Below, piece by piece: positions 1 to 12,600 of a stretch of 64,000 nt of DNA (its first letter is position 1; the number at the start of each line of letters is the position of its first letter). The notes under the pieces were generated by a model, which was given only the letters and a program-made list of their open reading frames with translations, searched no databases and was not told where the DNA came from. The stretch is from Carex sylvatica (Eukaryota > Streptophyta > Magnoliopsida > Poales > Cyperaceae), in contig CAXKVR010000031.1 of NCBI GenBank assembly GCA_964058845.1, positions 310,001 to 374,000 of the forward strand, given 5' to 3'. The translations under genes and the position numbers were made by a program.

Positions 1-892
1 CAAGTTACTTAAAATCATTTTAGTGAAGGAATTTGAGATCGATTTTTATTTTGCCTAGTTACATTTTTGCTGCTTCTGTTCACATTTTAGTGAAGGAATG
101 CAAGCTGCAACCCGGTTCTGTCAGTGGCATATAGGACTGCTAATGAGCTGAGTTCGAGCTCTCAAATTCAATTTGAGAAGATAGCTAATCAAGTTGACTC
201 AAATTGAATCAACAAGTTAGCACTTTGAATTTTAGGTGTTGAATTAGTGATATATGTGTTGTTATGTAATAACTTATTTTTAAAAAACTTCAAGAAATAA
301 AATTGAAATTTTTAGATAGTTCTATTTTCATATTATTCTGTTTCGACACATCTTAAATTTATTAAAAATTTAATAAATTATACAAAATAATGTTAGTTAT
401 TTCATAGTGAGATTACAGAACTTTGCAAAGTACAAATTAGTGTATGCTATGAATTTTTATTTTTATTTTTAAAGTCTAAACAATCGATTCAAACCATTCA
501 ACATGATTTTCATATGAAAATATACTTGAAGTCAAAAAAATTATATATATTTTTTTAATTTTTACCATTCTATAAATAGATTGGTAATCATTTAGTTTCA
601 AATAGTTCAAAATCTTTAGATCAATTACTTTATCTATTTAAAAAATATAAATTTGGTCTCCAAATATATTTTTATCCATCTTATAAAAATTAATATTATA
701 ATACTATAAAACAAAAAACTATAATTCAATTATAGCCTTTTTCTTTTAAAGTTTAAATTATTCTTGAATTTCAAATTGCTCTTGCCACTACTCGTCAAGA
801 TATGTTCCTTTTTCCTAATCTCACGAAAGCAATTGTCCGAGAATAAAAAAAAACCTCAAAAATCAAATGAAATATATTGATGACAATACGGT

Positions 893-1112
893 GTACCAGT
901 GGAATTCATATCCTCTGGTAAATCTTTTGAGATAATGAATCTCAACCGTCCGATCTGTTTTAAAATTTGTACATAAATCAGCACTAATATCAAAAGACCT
1001 CTAGTATTATAGACAAGTGTCGGATTAGCTCCGTTTAAATTTAAAATCAGACAGTTAGCATTCAAAAGATTCCCTTTTGAGTTAATGCAGAGGATATGCA
1101 TTCGTACCAGTG
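893..1112. mobile_element. Mutator-type MITE with perfect 9-bp TSD
   Basis: The 202-bp body (902-1103) has inverted ends: GAATTCATATCCTCTG at the left and the complement of GAATGCATATCCTCTG at the right. A direct repeat GTACCAGTG flanks it at 893-901 and 1104-1112. A 9-bp duplication is typical of Mutator-like insertions. The 81-aa minus-strand ORF inside it is not a gene. Bases 1-892 upstream show only AT-rich MITE-like debris (for example 480-680, resembling the 1510-1910 element) and no gene. Confidence 0.8.
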
Positions 1113-1425
1113 GGCACTAATGAGCGGCTCAATTCAAAAAGCTCCTACCAAGTTAAGTGACTAGTAATTGTAGCTAACATTTAAATGCATTAAAAAAAAC
1201 AGTTCAAATTTTTTTTTTGTAACTACGTACTAAAACCACAGGAAGTTCCAACAAAAAGGCCAACAGGAAGGTAATGTTTATGAACTTACAATGCGAAATT
1301 ATCACAAGTACCAAGCAAATACAGAGAGGAAATAGACAACCCAATTCCAAGAAAAGATAACACAGGCAAGACGAGAGTCGTTCATTCAGTTTCCTGTAGC
1401 TCATGGAACAATATATCACTGGAAA

Positions 1426-4331
1426 TTAGAGCAACCCTTCCCCTGAAACATGGAATCCAGGACGAGAAATTAGTATTGGAGAAGTCAGGAAAAAGAAATA
1501 ACAAGAAATGAGTGAGGCTGTGGTACATTGCAATGCGCAGATTGGTCCATGCATTGGATTCATATCTCCGTTTTCAAATCCAAATAATCAATCCGAACTG
1601 TTCAATATTATTATCATATGAAAATATACCTGGAGATCAAATTTTATATATTTTGGAACTATTTTTCCAATTTTTTTAGGTAGATAGAAAATCACTACTC
1701 TTGGATGGTCCAGAATTTTTTGATCAAGTGATTTTCAAATTGTCTTAAAAAATAATAAGATAATTCCAAAAATATATAAAATTTGATCTCCAAGTATATT
1801 TTCATATGATAATAATGTTGAACGGTTCGGATTGATTATTTGTACTTTGAAAATGGAGATATGAATGCAAGAACCGAATCCGTGCATTGCAATGTACCAT
1901 AGCCTCACTCAAAAGAAATTATAACTAATTGAAGCACCAATAATACCATGATCAGATAGCAGGATTCTTTTATTTAAAAGAGTTGTTCATTAAGAAAAAT
2001 GATGCTGGATTTCGTATACTAGAGCAGTTCATTAACAAAGATCCAGTCTGAACAACTAGATTTCAATCGGGCTGTCAGATACACCCTACTACCTCGGCTA
2101 TCCTCGGGGAATGATAACACTTGATACCATTGCATAAATTTACAAGTATTTTAGATCGGACAAATGGTAACATAAGACTTTCTGCAGGTTACATAAACAT
2201 TTCACATATTTGCAAAAAACACTGACATGATTTGTTACCTTGTTGGTTAAGACAAATTATAATTTTTTTTTCAAATGTCCAATGTCTGATCCACCCGGCC
2301 AATAGATACACTTCAATTACAACCTTGCCAATAACTTTTTGAGTTTGTCAAATATATTCAATAAACCAACAAGCATGAAAATATTCAATTAGAAACGTAA
2401 CACAAGAGATAGTGCTTACTCAGCTCATCCAATGACCAATTTGCAGCACCATTTCCTGCTTTAATTAACCGAATTTTGCCTACATATTAAACAAGCCCAA
2501 AATGAATTATTCCCGAAACATTTTTGTCTAACTTCCTTTCTGCATTAAAAAAGAAAATGTTGTTGAGAGAAGCACATTTTAAAGATGAATAACAATAAAG
2601 CAATTAACTATACCTTCACGCCTCACAGTAATCTCAGCTATGCTTCTCACCTGACCGGTAATGCTGTCATTATAGACCCTAGTCTCTATATCTCCCTCAA
2701 CAAACACTGGAGCACTGCATGGCTCACAAGATTTTACAAAAAGATAGTTACAGAAAGCATTTACCAGTTTAAATCACTGTCTTGGCCAATATTTAGCCCC
2801 TTTAATAAAAGAAAGCACAATAGGTGTGATTTTTCTTCTTTTAAAGAATTATTTGGCAATTTTAGATACTTGTTTTAATTAAAATAACCACAATGGTACA
2901 TTCTGCAATTCTATGATGCAGCGGCCTTGTTCCAACATTTTCATTGTAAAACAAAAGATCCATAAAACTATGTTTACAATCAGAACTATTATGTTGCCAA
3001 AGACAACTTGTCTGTCAAAAAAAAAATGCTAGGAAAATGTAAATAAAAAAGCCTATTGGAAGGAAAAACATAACCTCCCAGATAATTGGAGGACAGGGAA
3101 AGAAACATACTCTTTCACCAGCTGACGAACTGCATAGTTGCCTAAATTCTCATTGAGTATCGCAATACGATGCCACTGTACCGGCCTTGGAACATCATTA
3201 CTTCCTACAATTCTCTGATCGAACATTCCCCCAGTACCAACAGTTAATATCGTCACTGTGCGTCCACTCCTTAGTATTTTCTGCACTGGTGGATCCCCAA
3301 CTTTTCCACAAAGAAATGCCTAAATAAAATGGAATGCTGAAATTTATCAACAAAACATGAATATCAAGCCAGTAATGCAAGATACTGGCAAAATCTTGGT
3401 CCTTGTGCATGGGCCGAGCCATAAAATTTTCTGCCGTGTACAAGGACCAAGGTTTCTGGCTCAGCCAGCAATCCCTTGTTCTTGTGCCGGCAGATTGGTT
3501 GGGCACACAAACCAAGATGTGCTTTGGTGCACACAAACCAAGATAAAAAAAGAGAGAGAATAGGCTGATAGTGGAAAACAATACTTTCTAGCATGCACAT
3601 ACCAGAAAAGGTACGAGTTACCACCAATTGAGGCCTAAGATTGGAATACAACTCTGGTTTTGGACCAAGGGTCTATTATATCATTCAAGTGATAGATTCT
3701 AAGATAAAAGAAAGATTCCCATGGGCATGGAACACAGTTCTCGCTGAAATCATAGGGGAAGATGAAGAAATGGGCGAACGAATTCTCTACGCTAGCCTAT
3801 AGCCCGAACAAGTCGTCAGATCCAAAGTGAGACAAGCTACTCTCAAAGTGAAGGTCTAAATCTATGCATTGGATATAAGAATGGATTTTTAGATAAATTA
3901 ATTGCGAATTGGTACCTTGTGAACACCCCTGAAGCCATAACCCTTTTTGGGGTCGACATTTTCCGGCCCAACACCTCTCTTTGTGTTTATAGTTTTCTCA
4001 CTGTCTAAGTTATTCATCTCCGGCAATTCATTGAATGACGAGGTTGAGTAATTGCATGCGAGAAATTTTGTACCGAGGTCTGCATAAATTAAAATATCAG
4101 ATAACCCAAAAGCCTGTGGGCCATATATAACTAAAGAAGAAATTGGTACTGAATGCTTTTGTCATTTTATCAGATAATTCATTTCTCATACTTCAGATCC
4201 AAAATGAGTATAGAAAACTATAACAATTGAATTAACATTTTATGGGAATGGAAAAATTCACCACCTATAGAACTTCTTTGTGCTACCATCCTTTTCAAGC
4301 CCTTCAAAAACCCAGCACTCAGTGAACCCAT
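1426..4331 (-). CDS. Mitochondrial single-stranded DNA-binding protein (mtSSB)
   Basis: Six exons were joined by hand on the minus strand: 4265-4331, 3916-4079, 3111-3319, 2614-2714, 2420-2479 and 1426-1442. They sum to 618 bp (205 aa plus stop), and every junction is GT-AG and in frame. The first ~25 residues (MGSLSAGFLKGLKRMVAQRS) are rich in Arg, Lys and Ser and nearly free of acidic residues, as in a mitochondrial presequence. The OB-fold core follows at about residues 78-185 (GKVGDPPVQKILRSGRTVTI, TGGMFDQRIVG, QWHRIAI, VFVEGDIETRVYND, IRLIK). The family binds ssDNA as a tetramer during organellar DNA replication and repair. The last exon is only 17 bp and supplies the REGLL end with the stop; homologs recalled from other plants end similarly. 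The final intron (1443-2419) carries a MITE. A telomere-like motif lies about 530 bp upstream of the ATG. Confidence 0.94.
1501..1919. mobile_element. Mutator-type MITE in the last mtSSB intron
   Basis: The element body 1510-1910 (401 bp) has near-perfect inverted ends: GAGTGAGGCTGTGGTACATT at the left pairs with AATGTACCATAGCCTCACTC at the right. Flanks 1501-1509 (ACAAGAAAT) and 1911-1919 (AAAAGAAAT) match at 8 of 9 bases, consistent with a 9-bp TSD. Inner parts of the arms (GATCAAATTTTATAT and its complement; GAACGGTTCGGATTGATTAT) recur in other MITEs of this window. Confidence 0.8.
3357..3570. repeat. Unclassified repeat-like segment in mtSSB intron 2
   Basis: The intron 3320-3915 has a stretch with imperfect self-complementarity (CTTGGTCCTTGTGCATGGG against GTACAAGGACCAAGG) and repeated GCACACAAACCAAGAT units. 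Short ORFs run on both strands, but none resembles a known protein. I cannot assign a family. Confidence 0.3.
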
Positions 4332-4617
4332 ATTCAATCTACACACAAAAAGGAGGTTAGTAACAAGAATATTGCAAAATAAGCAAGAGGCATCTTACAA
4401 GATAAATACAAATTACACTAGATATGTAACTACATGGAGCATCCACAATAGACTATCCTGTAAATAGAGATGCACAAATTACTGAAGGATATGAAACACA
4501 ATATAGCAGTTAATTACGAAATTAAAGTGACAATGTCTCGTAATACTGAATTTAATAACGCTCGTGTTTATCTTGACAGGATTAATCCCACCTTCATTCA
4601 GCCACTTGTACAAACAA

Positions 4618-4800
4618 GTGAGTGCGTATCCCCTGAGATATCTCATATTTTGCATGACCGATGTGTCCCGTGCCTATTCGGGTATGGCGCAGGGGGGTCA
4701 GTATTATTTGATCTCTGAGATTCGTGCAGAACGTATTTGAATGGTTGAGATTTTCCAAAAAGTCACGCAAAATATGAGATATCTCAGAGGATGCGAATTC
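4618..4800. repeat. Fold-back MITE upstream of mtSSB
   Basis: Inverted ends read GTGCGTATCCCCTGAGATAT at the left and ATATCTCAGAGGATGCGAAT at the right, continuing inward with TCATATTTTGC. It lies about 300-470 bp upstream of the mtSSB ATG, so it may sit in the promoter. Related copies are at 5385-5890 and, as half elements, near 902 and 25300. No clean TSD was found. Confidence 0.6.
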
Positions 4801-4858
4801 CAAATCTCCCTTCCGTATAAAATTAATCAAAGCCTACATGCAATATCTCTTCTCGTCA

Positions 4859-4888
4859 CAAATCCTAAATCCTAAACCCTAAACCCTG
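4859..4888 (-). promoter_or_regulatory. Telobox-like motif upstream of mtSSB
   Basis: The plus strand reads AATCCTAAATCCTAAACCCT followed by AAACCCTG, that is, two AAACCCTAA-type units. Teloboxes (AAACCCTAA) are known in plant promoters of genes expressed in cycling cells. It lies about 530 bp from the mtSSB ATG, and a GAGAGA run at 4942-4965 is just beyond it. A role in mtSSB regulation is inferred from position only. Confidence 0.45.
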
Positions 4889-5096
4889 ACAATTTCCGAA
4901 AAAAGAAACATACTTTCAGAGGGTTTATGCACGCGTTACTGCGAGGAGAGAGAGAGAGAGAGGAGAGGAGGCGCCAGCAACAGACCTGGTGACATTTGTA
5001 AAATTTTGCTAGTTTATATGGGCCTATTGGACCATGAAACCTATAGGGTCCATTTGGCCCAATATCCGTTGCGAACTTGCCATGTCTTTTCAGATA

Positions 5097-6276
5097 TCCT
5101 CCCTACTAAATAGCATGCTATTTTTTTTGGGATCCAACCCTCTATTTGTCCAGAGAAGATCTGAGCCGTTGATTCTATAAATCTCAGCCACTCATCAAAA
5201 CAGATCTTAATCTCAGCCTTTAATAAATAATTTTGATTTTATACACCTGTTTCATGTTGTCAAACGTGTAGAAATCTAAATTTAGTGATTTATATCCATG
5301 CTACATATAATGCCACACAGAAATTGTATCACTGAATCTTCTTTTTTCCACGCGTTTTCTACTGTTTCCAACTTTTTCGAATTCGTATTCTCTGCGGTAT
5401 CTCAAACTTTGCGTGACTTTATGGAAAATCTCAACTGTTAAAATACTTTCTGCACGAATCTCGAAGCTCAAATAATACCGGCCCCTGCGCTACCCCCGAA
5501 TAGGCACCGGCCACGTGGGTCACACAAAAGTTGAGATATCTCAGAGGATAGCGGAGTCTATTATTTATCCGAATAGGCACCGGCCACGTGCTGACCCACG
5601 TGGGTGCTGACCCGGTTTTCCCAGTAGTGCAAAAGTTGAGATATCTCGGGAGTATTATTAGTGCAAAAGTTGAGATATCTCGGGGGTAGCGCAGGGGCCA
5701 GTATAATTATTTGAGCTTCAAGATTTGTGCATAAAGTATTTGAACGGCTCTGGATATCTCAACTTTTGCGTGCCTATTCGTGCAGAAGTATTATTGAGCT
5801 TCGAGATTTGTGTAGACTGTATTTGAACGGTTTAAATTTTCCAAAAAGTAAAGTCAAAATTTAAGATATCTCAGATGATATGAATTTTCTTCCCCATGCG
5901 TCCCTTTCTCATTTCGAACGATGGCACTGATTTCTTTGTGAAAATAATATTTTCATTATTCTCCTTATATTTTTCTAATTTACAATTTTACATGGATGTA
6001 TTTGAGTTTATGCAAAATTATTTTTCAGATGTTGATTTGCAAATTGCATTAATGTAGGAGTTTTGCAATTAAGAAATGAAATTGATTTCAATTATTTCAG
6101 GATAGTTGTTTGCAATTGCAAATCAACTGCATCAATGGAGATGCCGTAATATAGTATTAAGCTCTAAGGTTATAATTTGCTTTTATTATTGATGAACACA
6201 TAATGAAGAAATTATTTAAAGAAAGTGATCAAAATAATATTTCAACCCCCGTTGCAACGCACGGGCACTTGACTAG
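5097..6276 (+). mobile_element. Non-autonomous Helitron (about 1.18 kb)
   Basis: The 3' end has the Helitron signature: a hairpin CCCGT-TGCAACGC-ACGGG (6248-6265) followed by CTAG at 6273-6276, then a host T. The proposed 5' end is A|TCCTCCCTACTA at 5096-5108, close to the plant TCTCTACTA consensus. The 3' region (ATCAAAATAATATTTCAA before the hairpin) is shared with the 172-bp element at 30492. The interior (about 5380-5890) contains tandemly duplicated copies of a GAGATATCTC-type MITE. No Rep/helicase coding is visible. The 3' end is firm; the 5' end less so. Confidence 0.72.
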
Positions 6277-6336
6277 TTTTGATAAACGAACGGCTCCGAT
6301 TTGTTCGAACAAATTAGGTTTAATAAATATTAAATG

Positions 6337-6578
6337 TTAGGTCATGTTTGGTTGTGGAGTAAATTTCTTACTTCACGCTTAAAGAGCTAAATAAAAAGTA
6401 AAATAGAAAGAATAAGATGAAGTAAGAGATAAGCTAATTCAAAATAGTAGATTAACTTACTCCGTACTTCACGTAGAGTCCACTATTATAAATTTGAGTA
6501 TCAAACAAGATATAAAATATAAATAGAGTAAACAATTTAATTCTCATTAACTTTACTTCACAATCAAACGTGATCTTA
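6337..6578. mobile_element. Tourist-like (PIF/Harbinger) MITE
   Basis: The body 6340-6575 (236 bp) begins GGTCATGTTTGGTTGTGGAG and ends with the complement of GATCACGTTTGATTGTGAAG. A TTA lies on each side (6337-6339 and 6576-6578), the 3-bp TSD expected of Tourist elements. Confidence 0.8.
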
Positions 6579-7616
6579 AAAACTTATATAAAAAAAAGTT
6601 GTATCATTTTAAAATTTTGTTGATATGATTTAGTAAGAAAAGAAATATGATAAATAAAGAAAAATAAATAGGATCGTGTGGATCAGGGTGAATTTATGAA
6701 AAGAAATATGTCCACTTTGCTAGCTAGCATCATTGTATGCTTTCATTGTTAATTTATGAAAGATGACGATGACGATGATTATGAGAAATGATTTTATTTT
6801 GTCGCAGAGGATATTTTGTATCTCGATAAGTAGAGCAGTTTGAATTTAAAGTTATTTCAATGGATTCACTCACTATCGGATCTTCTTTAGAATTTATGCA
6901 CACACTTTTGCATATGCTTTAAAATTCGTGCGCACAAATCCTAAAATAAATCTAATAGTGAACAAACCCATTAAAACCACTTTGAATCCAATGACCATTG
7001 GATCCAAACTGTTTTCCTCAATGAGTCCATCGGTACAAATGGGACATATGTAAATCTTATTTACTAAAGTATAAAATTATGTATAAACTCTATTTGAATT
7101 AATGTTCAACGTGAATTTTATAGAAATATAATTTGTATATAGTTTTAATAAAATATGCTTAAACGTAATCGCGAATCCTCGTGGTATTCGGAGGCAAAGG
7201 TTTGTGATGATCGCTAGCACCACAATAAGAAAGAAGAGGTTCAAATATTTATATCTTTCATGTTTTATTGTGCTTTATATTTTATTTTAAAATTTAAACA
7301 GTTAATTTAAACTGATTAACAAGATCTTCGTATTAAAATTGTCTGCAGATCAAATTTTATATTTTTTTGAAAATTATTTATTATTTTTTTATAAGTACAA
7401 AATTGTTGTTTATGGGTCATCTAAAAACAATAATTTTGTATTTATTTAAACAAATAGTAAAAAAATTCAAAAAATATAAAATTTGATCTCTATGCATATT
7501 ATAATATAGAGATCATATTGACCGATAAAGAAAGACTATTTGAATTTTAAAAACATAAATAGAAGATGTGGCACACAATAAGACGCATGACATATGAAAC
7601 CCTATACATGCAGTTC
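6579..7616. other. AT-rich intergenic DNA with MITE remnants
   Basis: No coding region is supported. A diverged fold-back (about 7290-7560) carries the GATCAAATTTTATAT / AAATTTGATCTCTATG inner arms seen in other MITEs here. Confidence 0.5.
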
Positions 7617-8545
7617 TAGGGGTGTCAATGGTACCTTTTTAGCTGTTTACCCGACCCATATCGTATTCGATAAGATGAGTATGGGTAAGATTTTTTTGTT
7701 AGCTTATTGAGTATGTGTATAATTTTTTTTTTTTCGTTAACCAAAGGGGTAAGAATATGGGTAATGACTATTTCGTATCCATTACTCTATAGGGCAATTA
7801 AAAAATCTAAATATCTATTTGAGGAGGAATCTAATTACACCTTTTTTGGTGACACCGAATTACACTATCAATTTTCAAAGTTTTCAAAGTGCAAATTGTC
7901 GATCCAAACTGTTCAACATAATGGATATATCAAAATGTGCTTGCAAATCAAATTTTATATTTTTTGGAATTTCTTAACTATTTATTAAGTATTTAACAAA
8001 ATCGTTATATTTAGACCATTGAATTTTTGAACCCATCTTAATAAATAGTAAAAAAAAATAAAAAAATATAAAATTTGATCTACAAGCACATTTTAACATA
8101 TCCATCATATTGAACGGTTTGGATCAATCGTTTGAACTTCGAAAATATAGATTGTAATTCGGTATCACCAAAAAAGAGTGTAATTGGATCCCTCCTCTAT
8201 ATATTTAATTTAATTTTCAACCCACATAAATATACATTCGTGTTTTTGATTTTTTTTTTTATAGAAAATAATTTAGTTGAAATTAATTGCATATTTTTTT
8301 TATTAGAAATGCAATTACATATGTGTGAAATGAATGAGTTTTATATATTTAATTTGTAAAATATAATAAAACTAATATTATATTAGTATTATTCGTTATT
8401 TAACCGCTACCGTTTCGTTACCCGATAATATTAATGGATAAAGATAGAGTAGGATAAAGTTATTTTTTAATGAATATGAATGAGTATGGACAAAATCAAT
8501 TTTAAATTTTAATGAATATAAATATGAAAATGTCTCCAATGGAGC
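7617..8545. mobile_element. hAT-like element remnant carrying a nested MITE
   Basis: The left end TAGGGGTGTCAATGGTACC and the following ~100 bp match, in inverted orientation, the sequence ending at about 36586 (AGGGTGTCAATGGCACCC on the minus strand, then ACTCATTTACCCGAC), so this is a repeated family. The TAGGGGTGTCAATGG start resembles non-autonomous hAT ends. The right boundary is uncertain. A 377-bp MITE (7821-8197) is inserted within it. Confidence 0.45.
7812..8206. mobile_element. GAGGAGG-end Mutator-type MITE, copy 1
   Basis: The body 7821-8197 (377 bp) starts GAGGAGGAATCTAATTACAC and ends GTAATTGGATCCCTCCTC. Flanks TATCTATTT (7812-7820) and TATATATTT (8198-8206) match at 8 of 9 bases. 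The same termini and core are at 39921-40271. Small ORFs on it are spurious. Confidence 0.78.
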
Positions 8546-9612
8546 CGTACCGTACCAACTGCGTCACTTGACGAGCTAAAACAAAAATTGAAATATAGGA
8601 TCGAAGTGGGGCTGAACGATTTTATTTCCTTGGTGGCCGGTTTATTGGACGAGCTGGTTGTGGTTCAAATAAACCTGAATTGGATAAGTTGGTGCCTTGG
8701 ACCGATTTTAAGTATGATACTGACACTGTCACCGTCCCAAGTTATTTCTGTAAATTTATAGTTCCCCATGTCATACGTTTAATTTATTTATCTTTTAATG
8801 GCATAAGAAATTGACCCGAATTTAACAACCGCAACTATTTTTCATTAAAATTTGTAAAATTACAAATTTTAAAAAATGTAATGATCATGGTTATCTTTAA
8901 ATTAATGCATGCACATACAATATCAGAAAATTTTATTTTGTTTTGTACAAGATAAAGAAGAAGAAAAAAAATTAACGTTATTTGATTTTTTTTTTCCCAC
9001 TTGTGGTCTTACACTAACCGAACACCATTTCCGATATTTGACATAAAATACTTTACCTTTATGAAATAAAATAACATCTATAGAATTGTGATCATGTCAG
9101 ATTACCAAAAAAAATCAAAGGCCTCCACATCCATCAATTACTCGTTCCAAATTTACATTTGTTATCAATTATTCGTTCGATGTCTGTATCTTCATTGATG
9201 TGAAGATAGTTTTGAAATTTGACACTGCCAAATATCCAATGAACAAAATGCAGACTTAAATATAGTTTGCAATTGTACGCTCCTTATTCGTTCTTTGTGC
9301 TGTAACTATCTAAAACTTGGAGACTATGGTGTATTCTCCAGAGACTAGGTATGTTAGCTGTTTCTTTAACATTTGCTAGGAAAACAATAATACAATACTG
9401 AATCAAATATAGGAGTGACTCCTGTAGTAAAAGATAACTAGATTTAAATTCCCTATATTTCTTTTCTAAAATTTCTTTACAAGAAAAAGGTATTACACAA
9501 GAAGAAGAAAAAAAAGAAGTTAACTCACAAATGTGCTCCAACGAATCAAAAGAACACAGCAAACAAACCTCAAATAAAGTGAAAAGCAAGACATAATCTA
9601 AGTCTAGATTAA
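8546..9612. other. Intergenic region downstream of MON2
   Basis: AT-rich DNA without a supported gene. The part nearest 9612 should hold the MON2 3' UTR and polyadenylation region (minus strand), but no sharp signal can be chosen among many AATAAA-like strings. Confidence 0.5.
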
Positions 9613-12600
9613 TCAAGACAGATGTTGCAGCCCAAGTTCTGAGGATATTAGTCGAAGAAGCACTTGAACAAGTTCTCTGACTCTTACTTCCCTGTAAAAT
9701 CAATCATATACATAGCAATCACAACATAGGCAAAATTTGAGGTCAATATGTCCTTGTGAGAGAATAATTTTCCAAACCTTGACACAACAAGCTCGCAAAG
9801 TGATGGAAACAACACCAACAAATGAGCACGCTCACAAGATCCCTTGTTCTTCAATATCTCCTTTAAATATGGCAGTAAAGGAAGAGAGGCCAAAGTGTCA
9901 GAATGAATAATGAGCCGAGCAAGCTCCTGAAGGACAACAATCGCCTCTTCAGTTCTCACACCAGGTAATGAACTTTCACCTGTGAATCAAACAATATTCA
10001 TTGAGGATCCTTTGTTCTGGGGGTTAAGATAGAAAAAAAAAATATATATATATATACAAGGCAAATGATGAAGTACCCAAGGCATTCTCGTCTTTTAAGA
10101 ACTGGTTTAGTATAACCTCACATCTCTTCATAAGAATCATGATCGAAACTTTGCTGACTTCTAACCTTTTAGGGGGCCAGCTACCTACTGATGTGCAACT
10201 GCAACCAGTAGTCAGCAGATTAGACAATCAGAAAATATGCAGTACTAACAAGCATGACCATGTTTAATTATTTCAGAACTTTTTTCTTTTGACCTACATA
10301 CATTTTAATCAGAGATTATTAGCAAATCTCTACCTACATTTATGTTGACCAGCCCCTGATAGCCTCAGGGTGACCAGATCCAGCCAAAAAAGTAGAGGAT
10401 ATACATTAGGATTTACCTCATATAATGGACCGATCTTAGACAGTCGGTACTTCATTTCAATTCTTTTGAAAACACAGGTTCAATTCACAGGTTATGATCC
10501 AAAGATGTTAAAAAATAGGATCAATTTGCCCAAAATTCCAGACTTCATTATAAATGTTCAACATTCAGTATGCGATGGTAAGTTAGCAGGTCAGATTCAG
10601 ATCAAGATCTCTTGAACAATTCAATCAGGCAAGGTCGAACTGAACTTTTCAAATAAAAGGATTGCTGAACTGATCCAATGAAGTACAATTACACAGTAGA
10701 ATGTATTACTGACAACTAAAGTGACTTCACAACAATTTAAGCAAGATGAATACATAACTTCTAGCAAGGAAGACATACCTGCATAGAGAAAACATCATCT
10801 GCAAACAACTAAGGGAGAATCTGCTACAGTTGGGAGGCAAGAGTCCGACACTTTCAAGAGGTAAAGATCCTGTTCGAGATGCACATCGATCTAGGGTTGT
10901 CACCAGCTTCTCTAATATCTGCACATAGATATATGTATTTAGATGAGTTAAAACAACTGATGCTATTTGGTTATACCATTATAAAAAGTTATCACATGCA
11001 AGTACTGCTTTCAGCTGAGAGGATAATTGAAGATATTGCGATAACATAAAATCATAAAATACTGCAAGAAAACAATGTCATAAGACTTGTAAATAACCCA
11101 GAAAATGAGTTGGGAACCAAAAGAAATTAGCGCCGGTGCCAGTGTACAATCAACTCATTTTTTCCATGGACAATATCAAGCTGGCAAACCACAATATAAT
11201 AAAACCTTTAAGAACTAAAATAAAATCTTTAGATCCAGCATAAGTAACTGAAAAGAGACACAGCTAACTTCAAGATCAACAGGCTACTAACAAGTGACAA
11301 CAAACCAAAAGCCATAGAGACCCTAGATCAAAACAAGCCAATGAAAACTACAAAACACACAGCAAACAAAACATACACAGACCTATTAAGCATACCATAA
11401 AGGTACTAATCATGATAAGCATACCGCTAATGGTTTGGTAACCACACAGAGGAGCCTGAAGAGTTCCAAAAGAAGTAATAGATGTACCTCAACAGGAGCG
11501 TCTACTTGGCCTTTTAGCACATGTTCACCAAGTACTTTAAGAAAATTCATCTCAATCAGCTCATCAGCCTTTAGCACATCAGAGGTCAATGCACGACCAC
11601 ATGAACCAACGAGAAATATTTCATAAACATCAGCTACTTCCTTCCACAGTCGTGCTCTAGTAAGCCTATATGCAGTTGTCTCAGTTTTGGCATCCAAAAG
11701 TGAGGGACTTCTGCCATCATCAGCCACAAGCTTATTGAAACAGTCCAGTGAAATCCTCCAAAGGGAGCCTGTCGGGTTGTCCCTCCTAGTATTCATGCAC
11801 CTAACAAGTAATGGCATTTTAGTATCTTGTACTTGTGGATTTCAGTACTAGATACCAAGTAACATAAATGGCTGTGACCAGTAATACAGGCAGACCACAA
11901 AAGTAATCCATATTTAAAGCCAAAGGAACAAAGTTAAAGATGATACATAAAAAATTGCAGTTGTCAGGAAATGACAGACATAAGCATTACTTTAGATGCA
12001 ATTTTTTAGTTGTATATAATGAATGATGTACATCTATAGATTACAGGTGAATAAAAACATGAGGTGTTTACTTTACCTCCCAAGACCTTTTATTAGTTCA
12101 GGAGAGATGCCAAATCTTTCAATTGGCGGAGCATGGACATAGAGATCCACAATAATAGGTAGAAGCTTCTCTACAAACAATGGACTCCAGCCATATGTAA
12201 TTGTATCATTGGCCTCTGATTCAGAAGAGTCCAAGGGGGAATGAGGTCCTACCCCTGTCAATCAAGGTACCAGTTAGTATCAGTGTCATTCACCAAACAT
12301 CACCATCAACCACCAATGTATAACACAGCCCAACTCAGCCTATCATAATTGGCCTGGTTCATTTAATTTACTGGAGAGAAGTATGGATTGTTTTTACTTG
12401 CTCTTTCTATAGGGTTTCTGCTTAGATTTAGCTTCAACCTTTTAGGTTTAGAACAAATAACAAGATAATGTACCACTTCCAGCACAAAAAGACATACTGT
12501 CAGTTTTGTAATGCTAGACAGTCCATTTACCAATACAGCATAATATATATTAAAGTAACCAGACTACAATCAGATGCCAATTACCGGCATCCTTGTGGAG

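Noticed and set aside
2585..2878. 97-aa plus ORF across mtSSB exon 4
   Set aside because: It overlaps a confident minus-strand exon with family similarity and has no similarity of its own.
4859..4888. Interstitial telomere or chromosome fusion point
   Set aside because: Only about three imperfect units; better read as a telobox-type promoter motif.
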